Part shown: piece after piece, positions 1 to 9,089 of the stretch
Position numbering within the stretch: position 1 is the first letter of the stretch
How the letters are laid out: the number at the start of each line of letters is the position of its first letter
Position numbers and translations under genes: made by a program
DNA from: Opitutia bacterium
Lineage (GTDB): Bacteria; Verrucomicrobiota; Verrucomicrobiia; Opitutales; Opitutaceae
NCBI GenBank assembly: GCA_003153035.1
Contig: PMBT01000014.1
Span: 11,611 to 51,769 of the forward strand
Direction: 5' to 3'
Length of the DNA: 40,159 nucleotides
The notes under the pieces: generated by a model
What the model saw: the letters and a program-made list of their open reading frames with translations, nothing else
Databases searched by the model: none
Told to the model about the DNA's origin: nothing

Positions 1-195
1 AAGTTCACCACGCTCTTCGGGCTGCTCGCGGTGGAGATCGCGGTGAAGATGGCCGACAACGACCTCAAATATGTCATCGGCACCGCCATCCTGATCGTCG
101 GGCTGGTCTTCGTTTACCGCAGCTTCTACCGCATGCGCATTCCCGACGACCCGGCGGACGACGCTGCCGTCCGGGCGGAGATGCGGGACTTCTGA
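1..195 (+). CDS. C-terminal fragment of a membrane (transporter-like) protein, 5' end outside window
   Basis: Open frame from base 1 to TGA at 193-195: KFTTLFGLLAVEIAVKMADNDLKYVIGTAILIVGLVFVYRSFYRMRIPDDPADDAAVRAEMRDF; one hydrophobic segment. Confidence 0.6.
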   Translation, partial: KFTTLFGLLAVEIAVKMADNDLKYVIGTAILIVGLVFVYRSFYRMRIPDDPADDAAVRAEMRDF

Positions 196-232
196 GCAGC
201 CCCCGGCCGCCTTCCGCCGAATCCACCCGCCC

Positions 233-616
233 ATGCTCGGCTCCCGCCCAATCATTGGTTTTGTTGCGACGACGGACTTCGGCCGGGCCCGGGCCTTCTA
301 TGAGGCCATGCTGGGATTGCGCTTCATTGCGAACGACGGGTTCGCGCTGGTTTTTGAGAGCGGCGGCACGATGATCCGCGTTGTCAAGGTGGGCGGTTTT
401 GTGCCCGCGCCGTACACCATTCTTGGCTGGCAGGTGGCGGCGATGCCGGAAACGGTGACCGCGTTGTCGGAGCGTGGGGTCGTTTTCGAATGCTACCCTG
501 GGCTGGAGCAGGACAAGCTTGCCATCTGGACCGCTCCGGGGGGAGCCCAAGTGGCCTGGTTCAAGGACCCCGACGGGAATCTACTCTCGGTTTCATATCA
601 CGGTCCCGCCGCGTAA
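233..616 (+). CDS. VOC/glyoxalase-family protein
   Basis: 127 aa; FVATTDFGRARAFYEAMLGLRFIANDGFALVFESGG...WFKDPDGNLLSV is typical of the glyoxalase/bleomycin-resistance (VOC) fold. Confidence 0.85.
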   Translation: MLGSRPIIGFVATTDFGRARAFYEAMLGLRFIANDGFALVFESGGTMIRVVKVGGFVPAPYTILGWQVAAMPETVTALSERGVVFECYPGLEQDKLAIWTAPGGAQVAWFKDPDGNLLSVSYHGPAA

Positions 617-1202
617 AACTCATTTGCGCGGACCCTGCTGCGGTGTCCGGCAGAAGGCGCTGCCTGCGGCGCGCCCCGCCGAGCGGCTCCGTCAGCGCCG
701 TTTGGGGATTGGACAACGACAGCGCGTGCCCTCCAATTCCTACCGATTCTCAGCTAGGCTTTGGACGCTTCCTTGTTCAACAACCCAAACTTGTCCGCCT
801 TGGCGTCGGCAGAAAAGTGTCTGGTTGCCCTCGCCAACGTCCGGCCAAGACAAGCGGGCGATCAATGCTGCCGGCCTCCTGCTCTGCACGTCTGCACGGG
901 TGGCAGCAGTCCGCGGAGGTTGCGTCTTTCGAAATGCGCGCAGTGGAAACCAGCCCATCGCGTTGGCCTCGAGGGCGGGGTCCACCCGGGACTGCCCGGC
1001 CGGAAAAAAAGGCCAAGGGCGCCGACGAGTTCAGCGCCGAGCCCGTCACCGCGCGGTTCCTCTCGGCCACTGATGTCGGACCGAACGTACCGGAGCGCTG
1101 CGCGGCGGCCGTCGCGGTTCTGGGGCCAATCATCCCCCGAGGCTGCCGCCAGCCGTCTTGACATCGGCGGTGTGCGGTTTGAACCTCCGGCAGCAGCTTG
1201 TC

Positions 1203-2279
1203 ATGCGGAACATGGTTATGCTTTCCCGGTTCGGCGCGCTTTGTGTCGCCCTGTTGTTTCTCGGCGCCGGGCGCAGCGCGTTGCGGGCCCAACCGGCGGC
1301 TGACGTTCCGCCGCCCAAGTCCGCCAACCCTGAGGACCTCGGCCGCGACGAGTTACTGAAGTCCTACCTGCAACTACGGGAGCAATTGCACACGGCAGAG
1401 GTGGCCATCGTGAACAACCGCCTCGAGAGCGAGGCGACGGCCCGCTCCCAGGCCGCGGCCATCACGGAGAAGCTCGACGCGATCAAAGCGGATTTGGCCG
1501 CCGAGCGCGCGCGTCAGCAACTCGAAGCGTCGCGCGTGGCGGCGGAACGCGAGCGTCAGCAGGCCGAGGCGCAGCATTCGTATCACACGGTCCTCTATGT
1601 CGCGTCGGCAATCGGTGGCGTGGGCTTGCTGGCGATGCTCTTCACGACGCTGTTCCAGTGGCGGTCGGTCAGCCGCATCGCGGAAGTCACGGCCCTGCGC
1701 CTGCAGCTGCCGGACCAGGCCCGGCTGGGGTTTTCGCCCGACGACAACGGCGCTCCTTCGGGCGAGGCGGTGGCACTGTCCAACCAGCGTATGCTATCGG
1801 TGATCCGCCGGATGGAGCAGCGCATTTCCGAGCTCGAACACACCGCGGAGCCTCCGTTGCCGGCCGCATCAGCTGAGCCGGCGGGCGAAACTGATTTTCC
1901 CCAGCGCGCCGCCGCCGCTGACACCGCGGCCAACGATCAAGCCGCGCTGATCACCGCGTTACTGGGCAAGGGCTGGTCGTTATATAACCGGAACCGGGCC
2001 GCCGAGGCAGTGGCCTGCTATGATGAGATTCTGAAGCTCGACGGAAACCATCCCGAAGCGCTGGTCAAAAAGGGTGCGGCGCTGGAGCAGTTGAAGCAGG
2101 ATCATGAGGCCCTCCAGTGTTACGATCGCGCCATCAAGGCCGATCCAAGAATGGCCATCGCCTATCTTTCCAAGGGCAGGGTCTGCAACCGGCTGCAGCG
2201 CTACGACGAAGCGCTGGAATGCTATGAGCATGCCCTGCCGGCGCGAGCCGAGGAAAGTAAGTCGGCCGGCCACGCCTAA
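1203..2279 (+). CDS. TPR-repeat protein with signal peptide, coiled coil and one TM segment
   Basis: The 1158..2279 ORF, most likely starting at 1203 (MRNMVMLSRFGALCVALLFLGAG). TPR-like NRAAEAVACYDEILKLDGNHPEALVKKGAALEQLKQDHEALQCYDRAIKADP; TM YVASAIGGVGLLAMLFTTLFQW. Confidence 0.75.
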   Translation: MRNMVMLSRFGALCVALLFLGAGRSALRAQPAADVPPPKSANPEDLGRDELLKSYLQLREQLHTAEVAIVNNRLESEATARSQAAAITEKLDAIKADLAAERARQQLEASRVAAERERQQAEAQHSYHTVLYVASAIGGVGLLAMLFTTLFQWRSVSRIAEVTALRLQLPDQARLGFSPDDNGAPSGEAVALSNQRMLSVIRRMEQRISELEHTAEPPLPAASAEPAGETDFPQRAAAADTAANDQAALITALLGKGWSLYNRNRAAEAVACYDEILKLDGNHPEALVKKGAALEQLKQDHEALQCYDRAIKADPRMAIAYLSKGRVCNRLQRYDEALECYEHALPARAEESKSAGHA

Positions 2280-2622
2280 ACCGGACTCATGCAGTTGTCG
2301 GAGCGAGCCTGCTCGCGATGACGGAGCGAACATCGCCTGCGAGCAGGCGCCTGCATCGGCGGCGGGTCAGTTTATGTAGGTCGGACTTCATGCCCGACGC
2401 AATGCGCATCGACATCACGCTGTCGGGGATAAACCCCGACCTACCGGCACGGTCCAGTCCTGGCAAACTGACCCACTACCCCGACATCATTCACCGAACA
2501 GTTTGGGTGCTTGCGACCGATCGTACGGGCCGGGCCCGACCTTGGTCGGTGGCTCTTTCCTCGCAAGACAGCGCGGACACAAGGTCCGGCCCTACGTTCT
2601 ACTGCATGAGTCCGGTTTAGGC
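2274..2622. repeat. Composite palindromic element with perfect 22-bp terminal inverted repeats and nested REP-like hairpins
   Basis: gcctaaaccggactcatgcagt (2274-2295) is the exact reverse complement of actgcatgagtccggtttaggc (2601-2622). Inside: REP-like hairpin 2303-2353; inverted repeat gggtcagttt (2364-2373)/aaactgaccc (2465-2474); gtaggtcgg (2376-2384)/ccgacctac (2436-2444); hairpin gtcgggg-ataaa-ccccgac (2422-2440); a further imperfect inverted repeat about 2522-2596. Confidence 0.85.
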
Positions 2623-2682
2623 CGTGTTTTCAAACTCCATGATTCAGACAGCTGTCAAAAAGCGAGCGTCTGACGACCCGCC

Positions 2683-4155
2683 CTAATTAGTGGCAAACCG
2701 TTCGCGTTCCAGGGACAACTGCTGTTTGGCCACATTAATCCGGGCCCCGATCAACTCGCGGTTCTCCTCGCCCTTGGCGGCCAGCTCCTTCTCCAGTTCC
2801 GCGATGCGCTTTTCGTAGGCGCTGATGCGCTCCTGCAGGGGGGTGTGCAACTGCTCCAGCCGCTGCTCCAATTCGTGCATCTCAGCCTCGGCTTTCTGCT
2901 GCACCGAGAGCAATTCCGCCCGCTGGCGGAACAGAGTCTGGAAAATCTTCTCACGCATCCAGCCGAGAGTCCCGGAGCGGATGGCGGCATGGGCCCGCTC
3001 AGCCTTCCCCTCGGCCAACAGGGCCCGGCTGCGCCACTCGTCTTCGCCTGCATCGCCCGGCAAGGCCTTCTGTTCCGATCCGGGCAGGGCCGGGTTCTCC
3101 AGCACCGGAAGCAGCATGGGGGCAGGACGGGTGCGCAGACGCCAGAAAATCAGGATGAGCGCGAGGCCCACGACTCCCAGACCCCCGGCGATCCACAGCG
3201 TCTGTTTTGCGATCTGGCCGGCGACGGACTGTTCCTGCTCGAGTTTGGTTTGCAGGGTGCCGATGAGGCTCTTTTCGCGCAGCACCGCCAGGGCGTTCAG
3301 CGCCTTGCGGTCAATCGTCTGTCCCTTGCGGACGATGACTTGCGCCGCTTCGTACGTGTCGTTCGCCGCGACCCCTTCCAATCGATGGTCGCGCAGAATT
3401 GCGGTCAGGCCCGCGTCGGAGTACGCGCTGACGCGGACGAACGACCCGGCGAACCTGCCCATCTGCTCCTGGCCGGCCGGAAAACGGGTTTCGACCAGGC
3501 GCCGCGCGCGCCAGAGGCTGATCACTTTTCCAGCCGACACCGTCACCCCGGTGTCTTCAAGTTCCAGTGCGGTCGGGCGCTCGCTGGCGCTCTTCACCGA
3601 AATCAGGCGCACGGACTGATTGGCGGGCAACTGACTCTCCGTCTTGTTGCCCACGACGGGCTGGGCCATCACCTCACGCAACGGCCGGAGCAGGCTTTCC
3701 ACAAAGGGTTGATCGCTCACTCCGAGGACCCAGAGGGGCGCCAGCTTGTCGATCGGCAGGTCTTGGGGGGACTCGCGGCCCATTGCCTGGATCACGCTCG
3801 TGCCTGCCGGCGTGTCCAAATCCGCCACGCTGGGGACGCGGCCGCGCACGGCCCCCTGCAGCGCGGCCATGAATTTCGTCCGGGCCGTGGCGATGCTTTG
3901 CCGCAAGTCCTGTTCCGCCTCATCCGCGCTCTGCGGCGTCCGGCGGACGATGAAGGGAACCTGCAGCGCCACCTTCTGTTTCAAGGCTTCCGTGGCGTCG
4001 GGATTCACCACGAGCAACCGGACGGGGGTGATGATATCTTCCCTGGCCACATCGCCCAACTTGTAATCGGGCAGGGCCGCGTGCGCAGAGTGGAGGGGCA
4101 GAACCAAGGCCGCGGCGAGCACGGTGATCGCGGTCCAGGCGCGGGGCGTAATCAT
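2683..4155 (-). CDS. Membrane-anchored protein with 7TMR-HDED (PgpH/YqfF-type) ectodomain-like region and cytoplasmic coiled coil; no HD domain
   Basis: Start at 4155 (MITPRAWTAITVLAAALVLPLHSAHA signal). YKLGDVAREDIITPVRLLVVNPDATEALKQKVALQVPFIVRR and AAQVIVRKGQTIDRKALNALAVL resemble the 7TMR-HDED domain. One TM (LWIAGGLGVVGLALILIFW), then a coiled coil. Confidence 0.65.
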   Translation of the reverse strand: MITPRAWTAITVLAAALVLPLHSAHAALPDYKLGDVAREDIITPVRLLVVNPDATEALKQKVALQVPFIVRRTPQSADEAEQDLRQSIATARTKFMAALQGAVRGRVPSVADLDTPAGTSVIQAMGRESPQDLPIDKLAPLWVLGVSDQPFVESLLRPLREVMAQPVVGNKTESQLPANQSVRLISVKSASERPTALELEDTGVTVSAGKVISLWRARRLVETRFPAGQEQMGRFAGSFVRVSAYSDAGLTAILRDHRLEGVAANDTYEAAQVIVRKGQTIDRKALNALAVLREKSLIGTLQTKLEQEQSVAGQIAKQTLWIAGGLGVVGLALILIFWRLRTRPAPMLLPVLENPALPGSEQKALPGDAGEDEWRSRALLAEGKAERAHAAIRSGTLGWMREKIFQTLFRQRAELLSVQQKAEAEMHELEQRLEQLHTPLQERISAYEKRIAELEKELAAKGEENRELIGARINVAKQQLSLERERFATN

Positions 4156-4795
4156 GGGACAGTTGATTGTTGGCCGACTGAAAAAAGATCGCCTTCCTGC
4201 GCCGAAGGTCACGCGTCGTTCGGCACCTGCCAGAAGCAGCATTTGCACGGTGCGATGGTGTTTGGCCGGATGAGGGAAGTCAAACATTCGGGGATTGGCC
4301 GCGTCCCTGGGGCGGTCCATTCGGCAGGCTCGGTTCAATGATGCTCGCTGCATGCAGATCAGACCCGTTCACCACGGCCCCGGCATCTGCTGACGGGAGG
4401 CTATCCAATCACTTCGTTGGGGAAGACACCAAAATGGTCAGGCCGTGCATTTCACCATTTCCTAGCTCTGCCGGCGCTAACCCAGCCGATTGAACGCTGG
4501 GGCGGAAGGCGGGGCGCGGTTTTGTGGGGCAGCGGGGCCCATGGCGCAGGCTCGGGGCCTCAGTCATCTCGGTTTTCCCGATAGCTTCTTCACGCAATGG
4601 TAGCGAAACGGGCTCTCTGCTGCCTCCGCGTTCTCATGTAAGGTTGGGTTTCTGATGATCGGTCATCGGCACGGTTTCTTTGGGTTTGGTTGCCAGGCGG
4701 GCCCATTCCACGGGCAACCTTCTCGGCGTTCATTTCGAACTATCCTGATACAACGCGGTGCATCACTCAGATCGATCCATTCTGCGACGGAGTAA

Positions 4796-4860
4796 TGCAA
4801 TTGTAGGAGCGAGTTCACTCGCGATTCCACCGGGGATTTCGCCTGCAGGCAGGCTCCTCC
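4796..4860. repeat. REP-like palindromic element
   Basis: atgcaattgtaggagcgagttcactcgcgat...gcctgcaggcaggctcctcc; inner stem gcgagt-tc-actcgc, outer aggagc/gctcct. Confidence 0.6.
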
Positions 4861-5009
4861 AACGTCCATCAAACGGTTGAAAACAGCGCGAGCGAGATCG
4901 TGGTCCGATTGCATGGATCCCTCCGTGTCTCCGTGGTAACCAGCAATCCCCGGCAGACTTGCAGCCCGGTCCGGAGCCGATTGCTCCGACTGCAGCGGCC
5001 GGCCGGCCG

Positions 5010-5921
5010 CTACTTGAGTGTATCGTCGCACTGCCATTCGGGCCAGTTCTCGCGCACGTAGCGCTGCCCCTCCTCGATGATCGCTCGGATCAGCGGCGTG
5101 GGGGCGCCGCGCCAGAACGCCGCCACCTCGAGCGGAGCAAAGCCTTCCAGCGGCAGCACGCGAACGCCGGCGGGTTTTGCCGCGAGCGCGAACTGCACGC
5201 TCAAGCCGATCCCGTCGCCGTTCGCGACGTACCAGGTGATCATGTCCATCGAGCTGGCCTCGATCGCCGTCGGCCAGTCGACCTTGAGGCGCTGCAGACC
5301 CTTTTGAAAAAGCCGCGTGATGGGCTCGAAGGACGGCATGGTAATCAGGGGCTGCTTCATGGGCTTCTGGGCCCAGAGCTCGGCGGCGGACTTGAGTTTG
5401 GATTTTCGCGGCACCAGCAGGACGAGGGGCAGGCGCATCAACCGCAGGCAGCGGATCACCGGCTGGGGGCGGGATTCCATGGCGGTCACGGCCAGGTCGA
5501 TCTGTCGGTCCAGCACCCACGCCAGCAGCTCCGGATCGTAACCGGAACGCAGTGAGAGGCGGATCTGAGGGTGCTGGGCGCGCAAACGCTCGATCACGGC
5601 CGGCAGGTGATCGCGCAGCACAAACTCCGAGGCCCCGATCCGGATGGAAGGGACGGACGGTTTGTATTGTTTGCGCAGGCGCGCACCCACCGGAGCGAGA
5701 TTTTCGAAAAAAGGACGGACAAATGCGTAGAGCTCTTCGCCTGCAGGTGTCAGCCGGAACGGGCTGCGCTCAAACAGCCTGGTGCCGAGGTCCTCCTCGA
5801 GCAGCAGGATCTGGCTGCTGAGGGCCGGCTGCTGGATGCCATACGGCATGCGCTGGACCGCGCGGCTGATCCCGCCGCTCCGGGCCACATAATAGAACAG
5901 CTCCAGATGATGGATGTTCAC
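5010..5921 (-). CDS. LysR-family transcriptional regulator (LysR1)
   Basis: 303 aa; N-terminal HTH MNIHHLELFYYVARSGGISRAVQRMPYGIQQPALSSQILLLEEDLGTRLFERSPFRLTPAGEELY and a LysR-substrate-type effector domain. Confidence 0.93.
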   Translation of the reverse strand: MNIHHLELFYYVARSGGISRAVQRMPYGIQQPALSSQILLLEEDLGTRLFERSPFRLTPAGEELYAFVRPFFENLAPVGARLRKQYKPSVPSIRIGASEFVLRDHLPAVIERLRAQHPQIRLSLRSGYDPELLAWVLDRQIDLAVTAMESRPQPVIRCLRLMRLPLVLLVPRKSKLKSAAELWAQKPMKQPLITMPSFEPITRLFQKGLQRLKVDWPTAIEASSMDMITWYVANGDGIGLSVQFALAAKPAGVRVLPLEGFAPLEVAAFWRGAPTPLIRAIIEEGQRYVRENWPEWQCDDTLK

Positions 5922-6032
5922 AGGGGTTGGACAGGATTAACGGCGCGGTTTTCCGATGGCAACGCCCTTCCGTGAGCCCACCAGCGGCCCCCTTTTCAGT
6001 TGAACCGTGGCCCGTCTCCAAGAACACGGGCC

Positions 6033-6099
6033 ATTGGCTGGCTCAATGGCTTCCGAGGAATTTATCAATTCACGGGCTTTCTCCAAAGTCGGGTATTCT
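6033..6099 (+). promoter_or_regulatory. Element A: tandem T-N11-A boxes plus -10-like hexamer
   Basis: Box1 ATTG-GCTGGCT-CAAT (6033-6047); box2 gagg-aatttat-CAAT (6055-6069), starts 22 bp apart; TATTCT at 6094-6099. Confidence 0.7.
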
Positions 6100-6146
6100 C
6101 GACGCGATCGCTTCAAGCACCGTCAACTCCTCGGTCTAATCTCGCC

Positions 6147-6290
6147 ATGGTCACCTGCGTCATTATCCTCGCGCTGCTTTCGCTGCTCACCGCCACTGAC
6201 CCCGCGCCCGGCGAGTCTCGGCCCAACGATGATATTCCTCGCCGCGGCGTCCGCGTAGCCATACCCACCATCCACGCACCAGCCCCATGA
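6147..6290 (+). CDS. Micro-protein (47 aa), paralogous to the ORF at 15948
   Basis: MVTCVIILALLSLLTATDPAPGESRPNDDIPRRGVRVAIPTIHAPAP; stop overlaps the next start as ATGA (6287-6290); similar to 15948-16097 with mostly synonymous differences. Confidence 0.6.
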   Translation: MVTCVIILALLSLLTATDPAPGESRPNDDIPRRGVRVAIPTIHAPAP

Positions 6291-7084
6291 ACCTCATGAC
6301 CCCCCGTGCTCATCCTGCGCCGCCTCTGGCGGTGGCCCACCTGCTGCTTGGCGCCAGCGTGTTTTTATCCGGCTGCGTCTCCACCAAGTACAAGATGGCG
6401 CCGGAAAATGCGCCTCCACCCAGGCTGCTCAATCTTGCTGCGGCGCAACCGCCGCTCAAGGTGGCGTTGAACATGGTCATCATCTACCGGGGTCCCGGAT
6501 CGTGGAAACGGGTGGCATTCTGGGACGAGTATGTTGTCACCATCTCCAATCAGGGCGACCGACCGCTGACCATCGCGTCCGCAGCGCTGACCGATTTCGC
6601 CGGCACCAGCCACGCTCCCGGCACCGACCTCTGGGCTTTAGAGAAGGAAAGTCAGACGCTGGAGCAGAAATACCGCGCCGCTGGCGTCGCCTTCCTGCGC
6701 GATGCCGGGGCGGGCGTGGTCATTGTGGGCGGCGTTGGGGGTGGTGCGGTGGCCGCCGCGGGCGGCGTGATGGCGGCAGGCGCCGGCGCGGCAGCCAGCG
6801 CGGCGGTCGGAGTCGCGCTGCCGATCTATTTTCTCGGTGTGTGGGCCGTCAACAGTGACAACAAGGCTGGCATCGCGGCCGAGTTCACCCGCCGGCGCCT
6901 GGCTCCGCCGCTGACGCTCGCACCCGGCGAGACGCGCATCGGCAGCCTTTTCTTCCCAATGACCCCCAGTCCCCGCGCGCTCACCTTGCGCTGGTTGAGC
7001 GGTCCGTCTGGAGATGAACTCACGCTCCCGCTCGATTTTCTGCAAGGACTGCACCTGAAGGCCCCGGCCTCGGCTGGCAAGTAA
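6287..7084 (+). CDS. Putative lipoprotein, paralog family member 1
   Basis: 265 aa; lipobox FLSGC; family motif GSWKRVAFWDEYVVTISNQGDRPLTIASAALTD and C-terminal EFTRRRLAPPLTLAPGETRIGSLFFPMTPSPRALTLRWL. Confidence 0.85.
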   Translation: MNLMTPRAHPAPPLAVAHLLLGASVFLSGCVSTKYKMAPENAPPPRLLNLAAAQPPLKVALNMVIIYRGPGSWKRVAFWDEYVVTISNQGDRPLTIASAALTDFAGTSHAPGTDLWALEKESQTLEQKYRAAGVAFLRDAGAGVVIVGGVGGGAVAAAGGVMAAGAGAAASAAVGVALPIYFLGVWAVNSDNKAGIAAEFTRRRLAPPLTLAPGETRIGSLFFPMTPSPRALTLRWLSGPSGDELTLPLDFLQGLHLKAPASAGK

Positions 7085-7120
7085 GGCGCCTGCTCTCAAC
7101 CTTTAGCCCAACGAAAGCAC

Positions 7121-7876
7121 ATGAGAACAACAACCCTCGTTGCCTTTTTGCTCAGCGCCGGCGCGCTGTTGTCCAGCGGCGCCTCCACCAATGACCAGAC
7201 GGCGCAAGGAGACACGCCTCCACTCGTGCCGGTCAATCTGGCCACTGTGCAACCTCCGGCGGCTATGGTGTTGCACACGATCATCACCTACGACAGTCCG
7301 GGCTCGTGGAAGCGGGAAGCTCTTTGGGATGAATATGTCGTCACCATCTCCAACCAGGGCGGCCAGCCCCTGACCATCGCCTCCGCGACGCTGACTGATT
7401 CTGCCGGCACCAGCCACGCCGCCGGCGTCGAGATGCAGACCTTGGAAAAGCGCAGCACAACTCTCGAGCAGAAATACCTCGCCACCGACCTGGCCTTCGC
7501 GCGCGATGCCGGACCGGCTGCGGTCACCGTGGGCGGCGGGGTTCGCCTCGTTGCTGCCACCGGTGGCGCTTTGGGCGATGGCATTGCCTTGGCAGTCGCA
7601 GCGGCTGTAGTCCCGGTACCGGCTTTTTACGTCAGGAAAATCGTCAGCCTCAACAAGGTCTATTTCGCGAGCGAGTTCGGGCAGCGTCGCCTCGCGCTGC
7701 CGCTGACCATCGCACCCGGGGGGGCGCGCGTCGGCAGCCTTTTCTTCCCGATGATCCCCAATCCCCGCGCACTTACCCTGCACTGGTTGAGCGGCACATC
7801 CGGCGGGGAACTCATGCTTCCGTTGGATTCCGTGCATGGACTCCACGTCAGGGCACCGGTGCCCGCCGGCAAATAA
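7121..7876 (+). CDS. Secreted paralog of the 6287 lipoprotein (family member 2), lipobox Cys lost
   Basis: 251 aa; GSWKREALWDEYVVTISNQGGQPLTIASATLTDSAGTSHA and EFGQRRLALPLTIAPGGARVGSLFFPMIPNPRALTLHWL align with member 1; the signal ends LLSSGASTND rather than FLSGCVSTKY. Confidence 0.85.
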   Translation: MRTTTLVAFLLSAGALLSSGASTNDQTAQGDTPPLVPVNLATVQPPAAMVLHTIITYDSPGSWKREALWDEYVVTISNQGGQPLTIASATLTDSAGTSHAAGVEMQTLEKRSTTLEQKYLATDLAFARDAGPAAVTVGGGVRLVAATGGALGDGIALAVAAAVVPVPAFYVRKIVSLNKVYFASEFGQRRLALPLTIAPGGARVGSLFFPMIPNPRALTLHWLSGTSGGELMLPLDSVHGLHVRAPVPAGK

Positions 7877-7892
7877 CACGCCTCGCCGTCCG

Positions 7893-8795
7893 CTACTCGA
7901 GCGTGTCGTCACACTGCCACTGGGGCCAGGCCTGGCGGATGTACCGCTGGCCCTCCTCCAGCACCGCCCGGATCAGGGGCGTCGGCTGCCCGTGCCACAA
8001 GGCGGCCATCTCGATCGGTTCGAACCCCTCCAGTGGCAGGATGCGCACCTGGGGGTGGCGGGACACGCCGGGCAGGTTCACGTTGACGCCGACGCCATAA
8101 CCGTTGGCGACATATTGGGTGACGATGTCGAGGGAACTGGCCTCGATGGCCGGCGTCCAATCGATCCGCCGGCGCTGCAGGCCCTTCTTGAACAGCCGGC
8201 TGATGTTCTCGATCGCCGGCAGGGTGATCAACGACTCTTCGATCCGGCTTTGCCCCCACAACTCTTCCGCCGAACGGTACCGGGATTTCTTGTGCACAAG
8301 CAGCACGAGCGGGACGCGCATCAGCCGCAGACAACGCAGCCGGGCCGGCGGGCGGCCGTCGAGCGGGGTGATGGCGAGATCAATCTGTCGGTCCTGCAGC
8401 CACGCCTCCAGCTGGGGTGTGAAGCCGGACTGGAGGCTCAGCCGGACGCCCGGATGCTTCCGGCCCAGCAACTGCATGACGGCCGGCAGGTACTCGCGCA
8501 GCACCAGTTCGGGCGCGCCGATCCGGATCTGGGGTGTTGAGGTCTTGCGAAGCTTTGTTCCGAGCGCCTCGAGGTTTTCGAAGAACGGCTGGACATAAGC
8601 GAACAGCTCCTCCCCTTCGGCGGTGAGCCGGAACGGACTGCGCTCAAACAGCTTTGTGCCGAGGTCCTCCTCAAGCAGCAAGATTTGACTGCTAACAGCG
8701 GGTTGCTGGATGCCGTAGGGAATATGGCGCACGGCGCGGCTGATGCCTCCGTTTTTCGCGACATAATAAAACAGCTCCAGATGATGAACATTCAT
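7893..8795 (-). CDS. LysR-family transcriptional regulator (LysR2), paralog of LysR1
   Basis: The 331-aa ORF reaches 8888, but homology with LysR1 begins at MNVHHLELFYYVAKNGGISRAVRHIPYGIQQPAVSSQILLLEEDLGTKLFERSPFRLT, so the start is 8795 (or 8798). Confidence 0.92.
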   Translation of the reverse strand: MNVHHLELFYYVAKNGGISRAVRHIPYGIQQPAVSSQILLLEEDLGTKLFERSPFRLTAEGEELFAYVQPFFENLEALGTKLRKTSTPQIRIGAPELVLREYLPAVMQLLGRKHPGVRLSLQSGFTPQLEAWLQDRQIDLAITPLDGRPPARLRCLRLMRVPLVLLVHKKSRYRSAEELWGQSRIEESLITLPAIENISRLFKKGLQRRRIDWTPAIEASSLDIVTQYVANGYGVGVNVNLPGVSRHPQVRILPLEGFEPIEMAALWHGQPTPLIRAVLEEGQRYIRQAWPQWQCDDTLE

Positions 8796-8852
8796 CATGT
8801 GTGGCAGCGTACCGGGCGCCGACCTGGACGCAATGTCCATCCGGCGGTCGCC

Positions 8853-8919
8853 ATTGGCCCCGGTGATAACCGGCATCAAGTTTATCAATTAACGGATTCT
8901 CCATGGAATCGACTACGAT
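8853..8919 (+). promoter_or_regulatory. Element B: tandem T-N11-A boxes plus -10-like hexamer
   Basis: Box1 ATTG-GCCCCGG-TGAT (8853-8867); box2 ATCA-AGTTTAT-CAAT (8875-8889); TACGAT at 8914-8919. Confidence 0.7.
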
Positions 8920-9089
8920 CGGTGCCGCGCCAGGCTGCGTCTCCCTCCGCTCCTTCTTGCGCCCAAGCCCTTGATTTCTCCATTCCACTGCGTCCTCGTT
9001 TTTCTCGCCCGGTGACGGCATGGTCCTTTTAATATCCCAATCTCGCATCTTTCTACCAGAATCCCTTCCCGATTCCCGCCGCTGATCCT

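Noticed and set aside
474-1161. Overlapping ORFs 474..1073, 490..1161, 761..1303, 777..1292 and similar
   Set aside because: Mutually overlapping in several frames, Arg/Pro/Ser-rich, no motif; typical GC-rich spurious ORFs in an intergenic region.
2845-4341. Long antisense ORF (498 aa) opposite the 2683-4155 gene
   Set aside because: His/Arg/Gly-rich shadow frame of a good coding strand; no recognisable domain.
4409-4597. Isolated 62-aa minus-strand ORF
   Set aside because: No homology signal, no coding-like composition, in an otherwise empty intergenic region.
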